Made by a program: the position numbers and the translations under genes. The notes below the pieces were generated by a model. It was not told where the DNA came from. It did not search any database and saw nothing but the letters and a program-made list of their open reading frames with translations. DNA of 64,000 bases from Acanthococcus lagerstroemiae (taxonomy: Eukaryota > Arthropoda > Insecta > Hemiptera > Eriococcidae). Shown here piece after piece: positions 1-10,823 of the stretch. Each line of letters begins with the position of its first letter. The first letter of the stretch is position 1. Location: NCBI GenBank assembly GCA_031841125.1, contig CM063106.1, positions 18,724,001 through 18,788,000 of the forward strand, in the 5' to 3' direction.

Positions 1-17
1 AGACACAGCAAGCTGAG

Positions 18-669
18 ATGCTGCGGAGAGCTGTGCAGCCAGGTGGGGGAGGACCCATTTGGAAAACCTTATCGGATACTGATGAAAAAGGATGGGGGTC
101 TTCCCATAATCGAGCGTATGGAATCAGGCACCGTGGAACGGATTGTGGATCATCTATTTCCGCAGCGCCCAGCACAAGTAAACACACCTCCGGAAGTGGA
201 CACCGTGTACCACGACTGTTTGCAGCCGAAATCGACGCGGCGGTAGACACATACGAAAGAAAGCAAAAAGACGCCGGGACCAGATGGGATACCAAAACTG
301 TGTGTGGTACACGTCATACATCTCGCGGACCCGAGAGTACTGGCTGTAGTCTTCTGTGCAGCGCTGCGCGGGGCAGTATTCCCAGCCTATTGGAAGATTG
401 CTCGCCCAGTGCTGTTGCCAAAGCGAAGAAACCCACCTGCCGGCTAGCGTCTTACCGGCCGTTGTGTTTGATCTTCGAGCTGATCATCGCAAACAGGCTG
501 AAGAAACACTTTCGGGAGAGACGCGTATCGAGCGTCAACCAGTATAGGTTGCAAGCTGGAAAATCGACGATTGATGCCGCCGCGAAGCTGAAGAGGCTGG
601 CACAATCAGCAATCCATAAGCTCCAACCGTCAGCCTCGATATGCAGAATGTATTCAATACAATGTCGTA
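18..669 (+). pseudogene. R1-clade non-LTR retrotransposon, reverse transcriptase N-terminal half (broken)
   Basis: This is the fingers part of an R1/TRAS-type ORF2 reverse transcriptase, the enzyme that copies element RNA into the target site. The residues KTPGPDGIPK are read around 268-297, a VLLPK segment near 406-425, an ASYRPLCLI segment near 445-475, and the motif A-like LDMQNVFNTMS at 635-667. These segments are read in at least two different frames, so the copy carries frameshifts and in-frame stops. The match stops right after motif A, where sequence related to the C-terminus of the same type of protein begins on the opposite strand. The 5' end is outside the window. The clade call rests on recognised motif wording, not on a search. 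Confidence 0.85.
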
Positions 670-670
670 A

Positions 671-1925
671 CTTTGTTCACCAGTCCTCTGCTCGACTACT
701 CTGTTTACATCTTCTTCATCATGATGGTCGAAACAAAAGCCGACTCCCGGTTCCATCCGATTCCACTTCTCAGCATTTCCGAAACTAAGGTGTCCCGTGC
801 GAGACGGTCGACCACGCTGTCGCTATTGCTTGTGTTGCCATCGGGTTCGATCGCTATTACTATCCCGCGCCTCTCCTGCTTCCAGGACTCACACTCGAGC
901 GGAGTATGCTAGGGGTTGCCCTCCGCTTCTCAATCACAGTGCGTGCACACGGGGCTCAGTGCTATCGCCATCCGATGTAAGTAACTGCCGAAGCACTCGT
1001 GGCCGCTCAGAACTAGGGTCAGGTGGAGGTTCAGTTCTCCATGGGACCTGCCTGCCCAATGGTCGAGGTCGCGTATCAGCGCTTGGGTCCACGTGCCGTT
1101 GGTCGACTGGGCGAGTGCGTCCTTCCACATACGAAGTGTGGACTGCTGGATGTCCAGCTTGACCTGATGTGGCTTCGGTTTCGTCTTCGCTCTCTTCTTT
1201 GTACCATATGTAAACTCGTAAGTTATACAAATTATAACCGATGCAGTAAAATACTGAATCGATTCAAAAAGTCGAGAGTCTCGTAGGTGTACAGTGCAAC
1301 TGCTCTCGGAATGATAAGCGTCATTATACATTCCGGCTTATAGGTATCAGTTGGAGTGCGCTCGACTATCTGCGAGTATCACCGCAACAACAAAACATAC
1401 GATATTCGACAGGACGAATATCTTAAATACCTCCGCTACTTCCCCGAACACGCTAACACGCCTACTGCCCCCCGAAGACCCAGAGCGGTATGCATTGACC
1501 CACCTCATCGCGGCTTTTCGCTGAGTCTTCTCCATCTCCGCTCTTCTGTAGGGAATCTTGATAGCGTCGACAAATACTGGCGCCCCGTATAGGAGGACTG
1601 ACATGATAAAGTTCGCGTAGGTACATCTTCCTTTTCTTCTCCCTCAGTCCACCTCGGTTCGACATGAGACGGGACAGCAGTGTCCGGCTACACGATCTGC
1701 CTTCTCAGCTGTCCGCCTAAAACGTTCTTGGAGCAGCAACTTCCCGTCGAACCACAGCCCCAAGTACTTCAGGGCTGTACAAAGTTCAATCTCCACACCA
1801 TTTAGGACAAAGGTGGGGGGACTGTACTTACATCGTGTCGTGAACAGTACCGCCTCCGTCAGGCCAGTTTCTGGAGTATGACCCGCATAAAACTTCAACC
1901 TCTGGAAGGCAAAAACCATTAAGTA
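671..1925 (-). pseudogene. R1-clade non-LTR retrotransposon, thumb to C-terminus of ORF2 (broken)
   Basis: Reading from 1919 downward, the minus strand gives the region just after the RT active site (TEAVLFTTR, then ALKYLGLWFDGKL near 1740-1780). A VLLYGAPVF segment follows near 1575-1600, then KTQRKAAMRW near 1500-1545. After a poorly matching stretch (about 1230-1450) comes the conserved C-terminal block GTWTQALIRDLDHWAGRSHG and LVLSGHECFGSYLHRM, with a closing SPVCTHC zinc-binding-like motif near 930-950. The extreme C-terminus (GWNRESAFVSTIMMKKM) runs to about 675. Frames shift several times, so this is a dead copy. Sequence upstream of 1925 shows no RT similarity. It lies tail-to-tail with the plus-strand RT half at 18-669, and the two pieces do not overlap in the protein. 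Confidence 0.87.
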
Positions 1926-3799
1926 GGTAGGCAGCGCTAGAAGAAATAAATAAAAACGCTATCGTACCGGCCAGGGACGTCGAGAGAAAATCTGAGCCCT
2001 GGGGGTAGAGAGGAACAAATGAAATGTTCGATTTTTCTCGGGTCCTTCTCAGGAATCACGATTTTGTGCTTGAAGACCCAAAAGAAGATAAAACAATGTA
2101 AAAAGATATACCACGTCTCGAAAAAGTTCACCCCCTCCTTTCAGTCATGAGGCTTGATATCGGCCTATTGATATGGTACATGTGCCCTGTTCCTACGACA
2201 TTTTCAAAGACAAATATTTCTAATGCGCGTTATTACGTAGGAATAGTTTACCGGACATCATTTCACAGAATTATTTTCAATGTATCGGGTTTCCTTCATG
2301 ATGCGACTATCTTTTCAATTACTCGAGGTCCGATCGAGGGAACCTACATATATTCCCATGTAAGTCACATTCGTATGTTAGTTTCAACTTCCTGTCTTAA
2401 CTCCAAGAAAACTGACTTTCGATCAGCTTTTTTCGCACATACCGCAATACGCCATGCCAGGTTGCATTCCGCATGAAAAATTTCCAGAATTCTCCTAATA
2501 TTATGTTCGAAGCCAACTCGAGTAATTAGAGTCTCACGTTCTTTTCAATAGCCGTATGAAATGCGGTGTAGTTGAAACGCTGAAGCAGATATTAAGTTGT
2601 ACCGAATTCAAGGTATCGGTCAGCGCGATTTCGGTATCTGTCGATAAAATGACCTCGTGTAACGCGGCGCCAATACCGAATGTCACTTTCTTTGCGAAAA
2701 CAAGTAACATAAAAAAGAGAGAGAAAGAGAGAAAAAAAAAGTCGAAACACCACTCGGTGAAAGTCATCATCGCGTCGCATCGACTTGGCAAACAATAAAC
2801 ACCGCCGATGATGACTATGCGCGAAACATATAAAAATGTGTATGATTATCAACTATTTTGCAAAAAACATTCTCTAAAATTCGTAAATACATAACAACGG
2901 TGAGCGTACGTAACCGCGATAATTAAAAGTGCTGTAAAGTAAAGGTGTATAGCTGTATAAATTATAGAATCTCGTTACACGTTTGCGCGACTGGAGAATA
3001 CGAAGATGTAACAGCATTCGTCCGCAGTCACTGATCAGTGACCATCGTCGGTGGCCATCAGTGACCACGCACCACCGAGTATTATTGTAACACTGTTTTC
3101 GACACAGGTGACATTACATATCTATGTGACGATTCGACAGCGGAGAAAAATGGTAGATCATAGATCATCTATCATTCTTATGATAAATTGGTAAATTCAT
3201 TTAATCACTCACGTCGAACCCGATGCGCAATTAGTTCCCCTCAAATTACCCGCGGAACAGTTACCACTTTGCAACGCTCGGTTACCCTCAGATTACCTTC
3301 CATAAACTGTCATTCAGCCAATCAGATGACTCCTCTTTTTCTCCCTCCAACGGCGAAGTAGGATATCTGTTTGATTCAGTTCAGTTACAGTTGAGTCACA
3401 GTAATAAATACGTTTTAGTACTTGCATTTAAGTCTACTTATTTTTATATTACATATAATATGCTTTTACACTCAGTGACGTTACACTTTTTAGGATTACA
3501 GGTTTGTAGGGGTATCCTCACCTTACTCCTCACTCAGTTCGGGCGTATAACCGAAGCCTCCCAAGGTTCAGGTGAACAAAAAGGTGATGTACCCCATGCC
3601 TCCCGGAGAAATGTGATCTGTTTTTTCCTCATAGACCCCAAGCCTCCCGCAATGTTCAAGAACTGCCAATCAAGGCGAACGTCTCAGCACCACAAATGAT
3701 ATTCATGATTAGTGGCGAACAAGACTGTCTCAGTGTGTCGTTAGTCTCCGAGAGTTTGTTGAGAGTTTGCATCAGTTTATCGAACTTTTCTCTATTACC
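1926..3799. other. Intergenic or intronic sequence without a recognisable gene
   Basis: This is AT-rich sequence whose open frames are short, lack similarity that I can recognise and show no codon pattern. A purine-rich run lies near 2710-2745. The stretch 3340-3720 is richer in CpG and contains short unclassified repeats of the type 'agcctccc', but no coding evidence. Confidence 0.5.
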
Positions 3800-4122
3800 A
3801 TGTCCACTGAAACCAGTGTCAGCAAAAATGAGAAGAAGTTAATAGTGAAAAATAAATTCACGTACGGTTTTCAAAAAGTTTTGAATTGATGCGATAAACG
3901 TGTATGGTTAAAACTTGTAAAAGTTTTTTGACCACGGTTTCCTTGGAAGATACGAGCGTTGTCGGAGACAACAAAGACCACAACCATGAAGCTGCATCCG
4001 ACTCAACGCTCCTGCTACAGTGGGCCAGGGGTGAGCTAAAACGAAAATCTGTGGATGATATTTGTGAGCACAACTCCGAAAAACCCGCAGGTACATGGAA
4101 TAAAAAAGAGAGAGTACTTTAG
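3800..4122 (+). pseudogene. FLYWCH zinc-finger domain relic
   Basis: An ATG at 3800 opens a 29-codon frame containing KFTYGFQKVLN, which ends at a TGA at 3887-3889. Reading on, CDKRVW is followed by a shift into the frame of 3904, which gives KTCKSFLTTVSLED and then KDHNHEA, continuing to a stop at 4122. The order YG...W...C...T...HNH is the FLYWCH C2H2-type finger, a DNA- or protein-binding fold found in insect chromatin proteins and in MULE-type transposases. The tail after HNHEA (alternating basic and acidic residues, LKRKS) resembles sequence that often follows this domain in insects. One stop and one frameshift make it a pseudogene, unless the 3887 stop is spliced out, for which I see no support. 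I cannot tell host gene from transposon origin. Confidence 0.6.
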
Positions 4123-5260
4123 AGTAGCATGCCGAAAAGATCACATGGACACTTAAAAGAGCGGGTCTAGTAACCCAGTACACATATTATTTTTTGGGCA
4201 AATCCCACACATGTACGCTCAGCCGACAATTTTTTCCAAGTCCCACGTATGACCAAATTTGAAGCGCGACCAACGGAGTGTTTTCAGTCGACAACTTTGA
4301 ATTTTTCAGTCGGCTATTTTCGAATTCCCCTCCACCGGACAGTTACTTCCGCGCAACTCTTATAACAGCACATACAGTTATCATTCGAATTCCTCCTTAA
4401 CCGAATGCATACCGCCCGCCACACACCAATGTTAATAAAGTAGTTCGCGAGTTCGCCGCAAATACGATAACACGCTTCGAACTTGCTGGTTGGTGTTCGT
4501 TGCCTGGGAACGTTTCTCATTAAAACGCAGCCCGTGCAGCTCATTTCCATTTCGGCGATCGACGTTAATCACATGGTGTTAGAACCTACAAGCCAACACT
4601 GTACACAGTCGACGCAGGTAAAATACCACGAAACTAATTACAGTCGAACAAAAACCGTTAATTAATCACGCAACAATAATCTAATAATTACAGGAGTAAA
4701 TAATAGATTTTCTGGCCAATTTGTGCAGCGATGCTGCGATCCCGAGATTCGTATTAATTGGGTATTAACTGTGTGTGTTTTCGAGTATTATACTAATGCG
4801 TTCGATCGCAGCACACCGTACCATACCCGCGGGGCTGGAAACCGGGTGGTCAACGATCTAAATTCTATTAAATAAGTGGTGAAAAGCTAGGCGTGTGTAT
4901 AATAAAACACTACGCAGCTTCGAGTGAACCAGAAGTGATAATTAGGAAGTCGGTTATTGTCTCGAGAGCGCCGATGAAGCACGCGTCGAAAATACCATAT
5001 TGGGCGCTCCATAGAAAATGGAACAAAACGAAACACATTTTAGCTGATTTCTAAAATAAGGCTATTTATCTTGTCATCTGTGCTGGTAGTGGGGATCGCA
5101 CCAAACTCTTCAAAGAAAGCGTGGACACGCCCACTGTGGAAAGTTTTTGGTGGGCAGCAGCCCGAATCTTTAAAATTGGACCGGTCCGGCTGTTTCTTTT
5201 GAAGGCTGAAATAGGAATTTTATTATAATTATTATTATTTATACAGCCTTTGAATTAACA
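4123..5260. other. Non-coding stretch
   Basis: No supported gene. The segment 4480-5080 has moderate GC and several CpGs, including a small GC-rich patch at 4825-4860, and could be an untranslated exon or promoter. No start, splice pair or similarity supports that. Confidence 0.4.
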
Positions 5261-5519
5261 CTGGGTGTCTACAGAAACTGAAAAGTAAGCAGGACCCTTT
5301 GCAGGACTGTAGCCGGGATATTTTCCATGTTTTCCTCGAATGTGCAAATCTTTTTTGTTCCCAATTATTTCATACACTTGCGCAAAACATTTATTTTTGA
5401 ATATTTCTAACAAAAATGAAGGACTTCCTTTTTTTAAATTTCAGCACTTTTCAGAACTTTTAGGACCTACTTTCGAAATTTAGGACTTGAAGGACTTTTC
5501 AGCACCTGTACACACCTTG
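5261..5519. mobile_element. hAT-like MITE with GGTGTCTAC-type ends
   Basis: The left end CTGGGTGTCTACAG and the reverse complement of the right end, CAAGGTGTGTACAG, match at 11 of 14 bases. Internal sequence has the phased words 'aggactttt' and 'aggacct' near the right half, typical of short non-autonomous elements of this end type. No clean 8-bp target duplication is visible, so the outer borders are approximate. It abuts the 3' end of the RTE relic that follows. Confidence 0.5.
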
Positions 5520-5524
5520 TAAAC

Positions 5525-6860
5525 AGCATTCTTTGGCAGGTGCATTGCTGCTAACCCGCCCATCGTTGAGCAACGCCCTCCACCACCCATTTCCATTGGT
5601 TTCTGTCCCTGGCTATCCTCACCCACTGTATCCCTACTTCTTTTTCAACTTCGTCCCTCCATCTCGTAGCTAGCCTTCCTCCTCTTTTGATCATTGGGTC
5701 TCCATTCCGTTACAATCTTAGGCCATCTGTTCTCTTTAGCCTTCGCCAAATGCCCTCCATATTTAAATTTTATTTTCCTGACTTCGTAATCTATATCCTC
5801 TACCCCTACCATTTCCCTCAAGCTTACGTTACTCTTTTTATCGCTCCACTGAGTACTTGTTATGCTTCTCAGTATTCTCATTTGTGTAACCTGCGATTTC
5901 TTGAATGGTCTAGCGGTCAATGTCCACGTCTGGGTTTCCTACATCATGATCAGTTTTACGCAACTTTCAAAAATTCTTCCATTTATGCTCCTACTCATTT
6001 TCCCTTTGAAGAGATTTTTTAGTGACCAGTATGCTTTCCACGCATTTGTTGTTCTTGATCGAGTTCTTTGTCCAATTAATTTTGGAAGGATATCATCTGA
6101 CCTCAGTATTTATACTCCGGGACGTTTTCTATCTAGTAGAATATAGTTATCCCCCCCGTTTCCCATTCCCTTCGTTTTAAAGATGTTCATCGTAAGACGT
6201 GTTGTAGCGCATTCTTTTTTCAGCTCTTCCCCCATGATTTTTAATTCTTCTCTGTTCTTTGCTGATAATACTAAAGCGTCAGAAAATCTGAGGTTATTTA
6301 ACCACCTTCCATTTACTTTGATTCTTTTCCCCTCCCAGCTCATTTTTCGGAATATTTGCTCTAATACACAACTATAGGTATTGGGTGAGAGTGGGTGCTC
6401 CTGTATAACCTCTCTTTTTACCTCAAATGTTTCGCCTTTCTTGTTCAATACTATATACGCTTCCACCCCACCGTACACCCTTTGTAATACCTTGATTATT
6501 TCCGCTGGTACCCCTTGAGTTGCCAAAGCATCCCACATTTTATAGTACTTTATTGAGTCGAACGCTTTGTTAAAATCTATAAATACTAAACACAATTCCA
6601 TTTGATATTCTTTCGCTCTTTCTACCACTTGTTTTAACGTTTGGATGTGGCAAATTCGTTCCGAAAACCTTTTTCCAATAACAATATGATTTCAGACACA
6701 TTCCACTATCTGGGGTTTCCGGCTTCGTTCAATACCTGATTATAAAGGTTTGTCAGGGGGCCCACCAACACTTCGCTAAATAATTTTAAGGTTTCATTTT
6801 CGACTCTGTCTGGACCGGGAGCTTTATTACTATTTTAAAAATAGAGATACATTACTCGTC
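5525..6860 (-). pseudogene. RTE-type non-LTR retrotransposon relic (reverse transcriptase and C-terminus)
   Basis: Read on the minus strand, the relic begins near 6850 with NKAPGPDRVENETLKLFSE, then LTNLYNQVLNE and SEIILLLEKG. A deletion removes the fingers/palm link, and the frame resumes with HIQTLKQVVERAKEY. Motif A is FIDFNKAFDS at about 6551-6583. The active-site box, normally FADD, reads FSDA at about 6275-6286, so both the aspartate pair and the preceding alanine are altered. The QGDPLSP motif is decayed to EHPLSP. The C-terminal segment (RILRSITSTQWSDKKSN, KFKYGGHLAKAKENRWP, WRDEVEKEVG) runs down to about 5560. The element would be a 5'-truncated insertion. A further frame break separates the RT from the C-terminal block. 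Confidence 0.88.
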
Positions 6861-6989
6861 TCTTTGGGATCTTTTCTTCCAGTGTCTTATTAGGATTACT
6901 TTTCTCCTCCTTTCCCACAAGCATCGGGGCGTATATTTATCATAAATTATACAACCGAGTCTGTGGTACTTCTAAATAAAAGGTATAGG

Positions 6990-7447
6990 GCTTTTCCAGT
7001 ACTCCATATTGCATACTTATTCGCCTGCCTTGTTATCAAGTTGGTAGTGTATGATAACGACATAATCGTAATTTCGTAATATTATGGTCATACCAGAAAA
7101 TTTTGAGTTTCGTCTTTCGTGTCGTACCTTTTATGATACCTCGTCTGACGTCTCTATTTTCTGTATTATTCGAGATTTTCGATCATTCCTCACGGTCTTA
7201 TCATATGATCATCAATTACATTAAATAACAGTTTAGTTTTCGGCTTACACTTTCAACAACGCAATTCAGCAACGTTTGCGTTGCCGAAAAAATTCAAACT
7301 TTCTCAAAAAATTCCGATCTCCGGCGTCATCAAGTATTGGGCCCATTTTGCACATCAAATTCTGTTATCATACGCAACCAACTTGACAACAGGAGAGGCG
7401 AATAAATATGCAATATGGAGTACTGGAAAAGCCCTATTGATTGATAC
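6990..7447. repeat. Inverted repeat, arms of about 75 bp with a 300-bp spacer
   Basis: The arm at about 6990-7058 (containing AGGGCTTTTCCAGTACTCCA and a downstream TATTCGCCT) is the reverse complement, with a few mismatches, of about 7366-7440. The spacer is unique AT-rich sequence. This looks like a foldback or MITE-type element, but no target duplication was found outside the arms. Confidence 0.7.
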
Positions 7448-9054
7448 AAAGATATCAAACATAATGGAAACCACCACATGTAGTCACTAAGAAAGTACGA
7501 TTTAGCGAAATACTTCATAATGCTTTCTCTAGTCGTCCATTTTCGGCTTCGCTCGGCATCCTCCGTGTCGGCCGGTCGAAACGTGAGGGAACGAATGACT
7601 GCGTAAAGAGGAATACACAACTACATCACGATGGTAACGTTTTTCTGCGGAAAACAGAAAAACAACTTTTTTGGTGACCCCTATGGTAGTTCCCATTATA
7701 TGAGGAGGGTCATATTTGGTACCATTTCATAAAGACTGTACGCAGAATCGTTTTAATCCAGAACACATTCTTTATAGCTCGCATAATTTTCTTTTTATTG
7801 GAAGGGGGGGGGGGGAGAACACAAAAATGAAAAAGTACCTACTTTTTAGTGACCCCCATGGCGCTCTTCTTCTAGTGAAAGTGGTCCTGTTTAATATCGT
7901 TTTGTAGGGAATTGTAAAGAGTGTATTTTCGATCAGGTGAACTATTCCGATGTTCCTCAACCTATTCGAATAATTTGGAAAAAAACTTCCGAAGGAAGCA
8001 CATTTCCCACCGTGGGGGAAAACATACACGTGGTAGTGGGGTGAGCTTCATATGGAATTCAGTGGGCCAGTCTGCACAGTAATCTACAAAAACTCCTTTA
8101 TTCGCAATTTCTCCTTCTTTAGACTCCATTTGATGCTAATTTGGCTGGACTATCAACACATCTTTCATTACGACCGCAACTATAATAGGTATTTTCACTG
8201 TACCCAGCTAATTGCGAATAAATCCGAACGAATTACGCCCATAGATCCTTGAACGCGGCCTAGTCAAACGTCCACCACGTTCCCATACGCGTTTCAAATT
8301 CAACGTCTACGCGTAAAAGTGAAAGAAACAAGCGCCAATCTTCAACCAGTTTCTTCGACGCCAGTCCGCAGGTCTAACATGCAAGTCGACGTCCACAGGT
8401 CCGCAGGTCCGTAAGTCCACACCCACACGTCTGTCAGCGTCATTTTAAATCGGCGGCGCTGTATGTTTCCTCTGTTCCGTGCGACTATACCACCCGTGCC
8501 GTGTCCATTTCCTGCAGACACGACTGCACGAAAGCCCATGCACCTTCAACCACACCGGCTCGCAGGTCGCAGCGCCGAGTGCATACGTACGCTTCGATCA
8601 CGCACAGCGCAGCCACCCGCGTGATAAAACGAGCACACGAATCTACAAATTTTTCAACGGCCGTGGTCATTTTCGCAAGTGGTCTGAATCCACAGGCGCA
8701 CATAGTCGACCTGGAGTGGAGGGCGATCATGGGAGACAGACACGTATCAAAATACTGTTGCAGGCAATGCCCTCTTCCATTTGCGCCGATGTATACATCA
8801 TTATACTGCTTCATAGACGCAGATGATTTAGAGCCCACTTTGTCTTATGGGTACAAAAAATAGAAAATTGTTGGAAATCGGCAGGCAAAATCTTCGAATA
8901 ACATTGACTCTCGACGACGAAGTACGTCTCGCGATGTCGGGAGTGTGACCCTGACCCATGGATCTTGCACCACATGAAACTTCGTTATTTTTCTCACAAT
9001 CTTCTACAAATGTATTCATGTAATGATAATAAGGATAATGATCACCTCTTACTT
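7448..9054. other. Non-coding stretch with local duplications
   Basis: The 7640-7745 segment and the 7830-7930 segment share a 'tagtgacccc(t/c)atgg' core and similar flanks, suggesting an old tandem duplication. A G-run lies at 7805-7816. The stretch 8340-8860 is GC-rich and has open frames on both strands, with small repeats of 'caggtccgcaggtccgtaagtcc' near 8370-8420. None of its frames has similarity that I recognise, so I do not call a gene there. Confidence 0.4.
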
Positions 9055-9150
9055 GGTGGATCGTATGGCGATGCAAGCATGCCAAAGTGGCTCTCCAGAC
9101 ACCGCACTCCTGGCCCCGGAAACTACCCTTTAGAGTATCGCATCAATAAC
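9055..9150 (+). repeat. ~100-bp dispersed repeat, copy A
   Basis: Six copies of the same unclassified unit occur in the window. This one reads CGTATGGCGATGCAAGCATG, then AAAGTGGCTC, CACCGCACTC, GGAAACTACCC and AGTATCGCATCA. It aligns end to end with the copies at 10721 and 45107. It contains no open frame of note and no target duplication that I can confirm. Confidence 0.8.
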
Positions 9151-10266
9151 TAGAGTCTATCATCGCCCCATATGGAACTCTTTCTACTACATTCTTCATT
9201 TTTGGGAAATCTAATACGACTTCATTTGTCAGAACAGGTTTCCCTCCGCGGTTCTTGTGTTTTCGAATTTGATACATCATTGAATCTCTGATTAACTTAT
9301 AGCTATATTATTAAATTTGAAGAAAAAAAGAATTCTTTTACAGTAGTTCCCTGCTGGTACTAAAAGGACAGAACCAACTTTGAAAACTGCCAAAGTACGT
9401 GACCAGATATCGCCTCGTCAAGGAAAAATCGGTTACACGAGGCTCAATTTATACTCATAAGGGTTAAAAAAAATTGTTTTGAATTTTAATCCTGACACCA
9501 AATTATAATTTGGCGTCAGGAACGTTGCACTTTGGGTTAGGTATGAAATGACTTCTGTAAAATTTATTGAAGTTAAGCTCTAGATACTGAAAATTCCAAA
9601 AATTTGTCGACTGTTAATTTTGAGTAATCTCCTGAAAGTCTCGTATTCTTCTGAGTTTTCATAAAATCTTAAGAGGATTTTTTTTTTTAAATTTTCAACC
9701 TATTTTTCCTGAGTTTTTAAAATAGTTTCAGAAATCTGCTCCTGAGTTTTTTAACTAATTTAGAATTTTCTGAATTTCTTGAAAAGATTTGCAGATTTGT
9801 TCAAGATTCTTCAAAATTCTTGCAATGATGTCTAAAATTCCTTAAAACTATTCCCAACTAGTCCAAGACAACAGGGTTGCTTTTGACTTCCCAGGACATT
9901 TCCAACTTCGACAGGTACCCATCAAGGTTCTTCAAGACTTCTTTCAGCTTCGCTAAGACAAATTCTAGGCTATTTCGGATCCATGTGCGACTCCTTTACA
10001 GAATGTCTAACAAGATTTAAATGTGAAAACATTTGACTTAAGTTGACCAGTTTACGAGTATCTCGTTCATCAAATACTCGCAACTCGCTTTTCTCGATGC
10101 TCGCAGTCTATAAGAGAGCCACAGTTGAGGCCCTCTTGTAGACAGCACCTTTTAGATGACACTGATCTTTCATTCGTTACCAAAATTCTTTGAAAACTCA
10201 AAAAATATGCTCAAACTGTTTCAAAGAAAGTCATTTTCTTTGGAGACAGCCAATAATACCAACACC
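9151..10266. other. AT-rich stretch with short degenerate repeats
   Basis: No gene. From about 9570 to 10010 the sequence is built of loosely repeated words such as 'aaattctt', 'tcaagattcttc' and 'ctgagtttt', a decayed short-period tandem array. Confidence 0.45.
9491..9520. repeat. Short near-perfect palindrome (hairpin)
   Basis: The left arm CCTGACACCAAATT and the right arm AATTTGGCGTCAGG are complementary at 13 of 14 positions around a 2-base centre. It stands alone in AT-rich DNA. It could be the remnant of two abutting terminal repeats or an RNA hairpin; no coding context supports a terminator role. Confidence 0.6.
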
Positions 10267-10282
10267 AGTAGTTTCAGGCCTA
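10267..10282. repeat. Target-site duplication, left copy (SINE 1)
   Basis: Identical over 16 bp to 10498-10513 and directly abutting the SINE body. Confidence 0.93.
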
Positions 10283-10497
10283 GGGGTCTGGTTGGCCGAG
10301 TGGATAGCGCGTTGGTCTTGGAATCCGGAGGTCCCGGGTTCGAATCCACGTAGTAACTCGCTAGATTTCGACCTTGTCCAGTTTTTCGGCCAGAAGGGAA
10401 GAGGGCTAAGACAGCCCTGACAGCCTCCCCGAAGTCTCTGAGGAAATGCTCGAAAGGGCGGATTCCAGGGCTCGGATTGAGAGCAAATTAGAAAAGA
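10283..10497 (+). mobile_element. tRNA-derived SINE, copy 1, with 16-bp target duplication
   Basis: The head is tRNA-like. An A box reads TGGCCGAGTGG at about 10293-10303, and a B box GGTTCGAATCC, a perfect consensus for RNA polymerase III transcription, follows about 45 bp downstream. A body unrelated to tRNA follows and ends in an A-rich tail (GAGCAAATTAGAAAAGA). The insertion is bracketed by identical 16-bp direct repeats, AGTAGTTTCAGGCCTA, at 10267-10282 and 10498-10513, which shows target-primed integration. A second copy of the family lies at 37398-37622. The tRNA head is Leu- or Ser-like from its A-box wording, but the anticodon arm has decayed, so it is not a working tRNA gene. Confidence 0.93.
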
Positions 10498-10513
10498 AGT
10501 AGTTTCAGGCCTA
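10498..10513. repeat. Target-site duplication, right copy (SINE 1)
   Basis: Identical over 16 bp to 10267-10282, directly after the SINE tail. The perfect identity suggests a fairly recent insertion. Confidence 0.93.
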
Positions 10514-10720
10514 ATGACCAACATTCAGAAACAATGTTATTTTATCAATAATCGAACAAAATTATATGAGTGATTGAACGGCACGTCAGATCTCTATGAA
10601 AGACTCATTAGTCATTACATTACTTTACGGCACAGTGCGACTTAAACTTTTTCATTTGGAAATATTCATTTGTAAAACTATACTTTTTGCAAATAGGTAA
10701 GAAACTACGGTGTACAGCAG

Positions 10721-10823
10721 TGGTGTGGTGGGACGTACGGCGATGCACGCATGCCAAAGTGGCCCCTATGACACCGCACCCCCGGCCACAGGTACTACCC
10801 TTTCGAGCATCGCGTCAGTGACC
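10721..10823 (+). repeat. ~100-bp dispersed repeat, copy B
   Basis: This is the most complete copy of the family, from GGTGTGGTGGGACGTACGGC to GCATCGCGTCAGTGACC. It lies directly beyond the 3' side of the R1-like C-terminal relic at 10824-11225, in the position of its 3' untranslated tail. Whether the family is the tail of that element or an independent unit is open, because none of the other five copies sits next to R1 coding sequence. Confidence 0.82.

Noticed and set aside
3070..3900. Possible LTR-retrotransposon terminal repeat
   Set aside because: The wording near 3070-3110 and 3370-3480 looked LTR-like, but no second copy, primer-binding site or gag/pol sequence was found.
8485..8863. 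Overlapping open frames of ~117-120 codons on both strands
   Set aside because: No recognised motif, no splice context, and the region contains small internal repeats. GC-rich DNA readily leaves such frames open.
10303..10355. Functional tRNA gene
   Set aside because: A and B boxes are present, but the anticodon and acceptor stems do not pair, and the tRNA-like head continues into a body with a tail and target duplications. It is a SINE.
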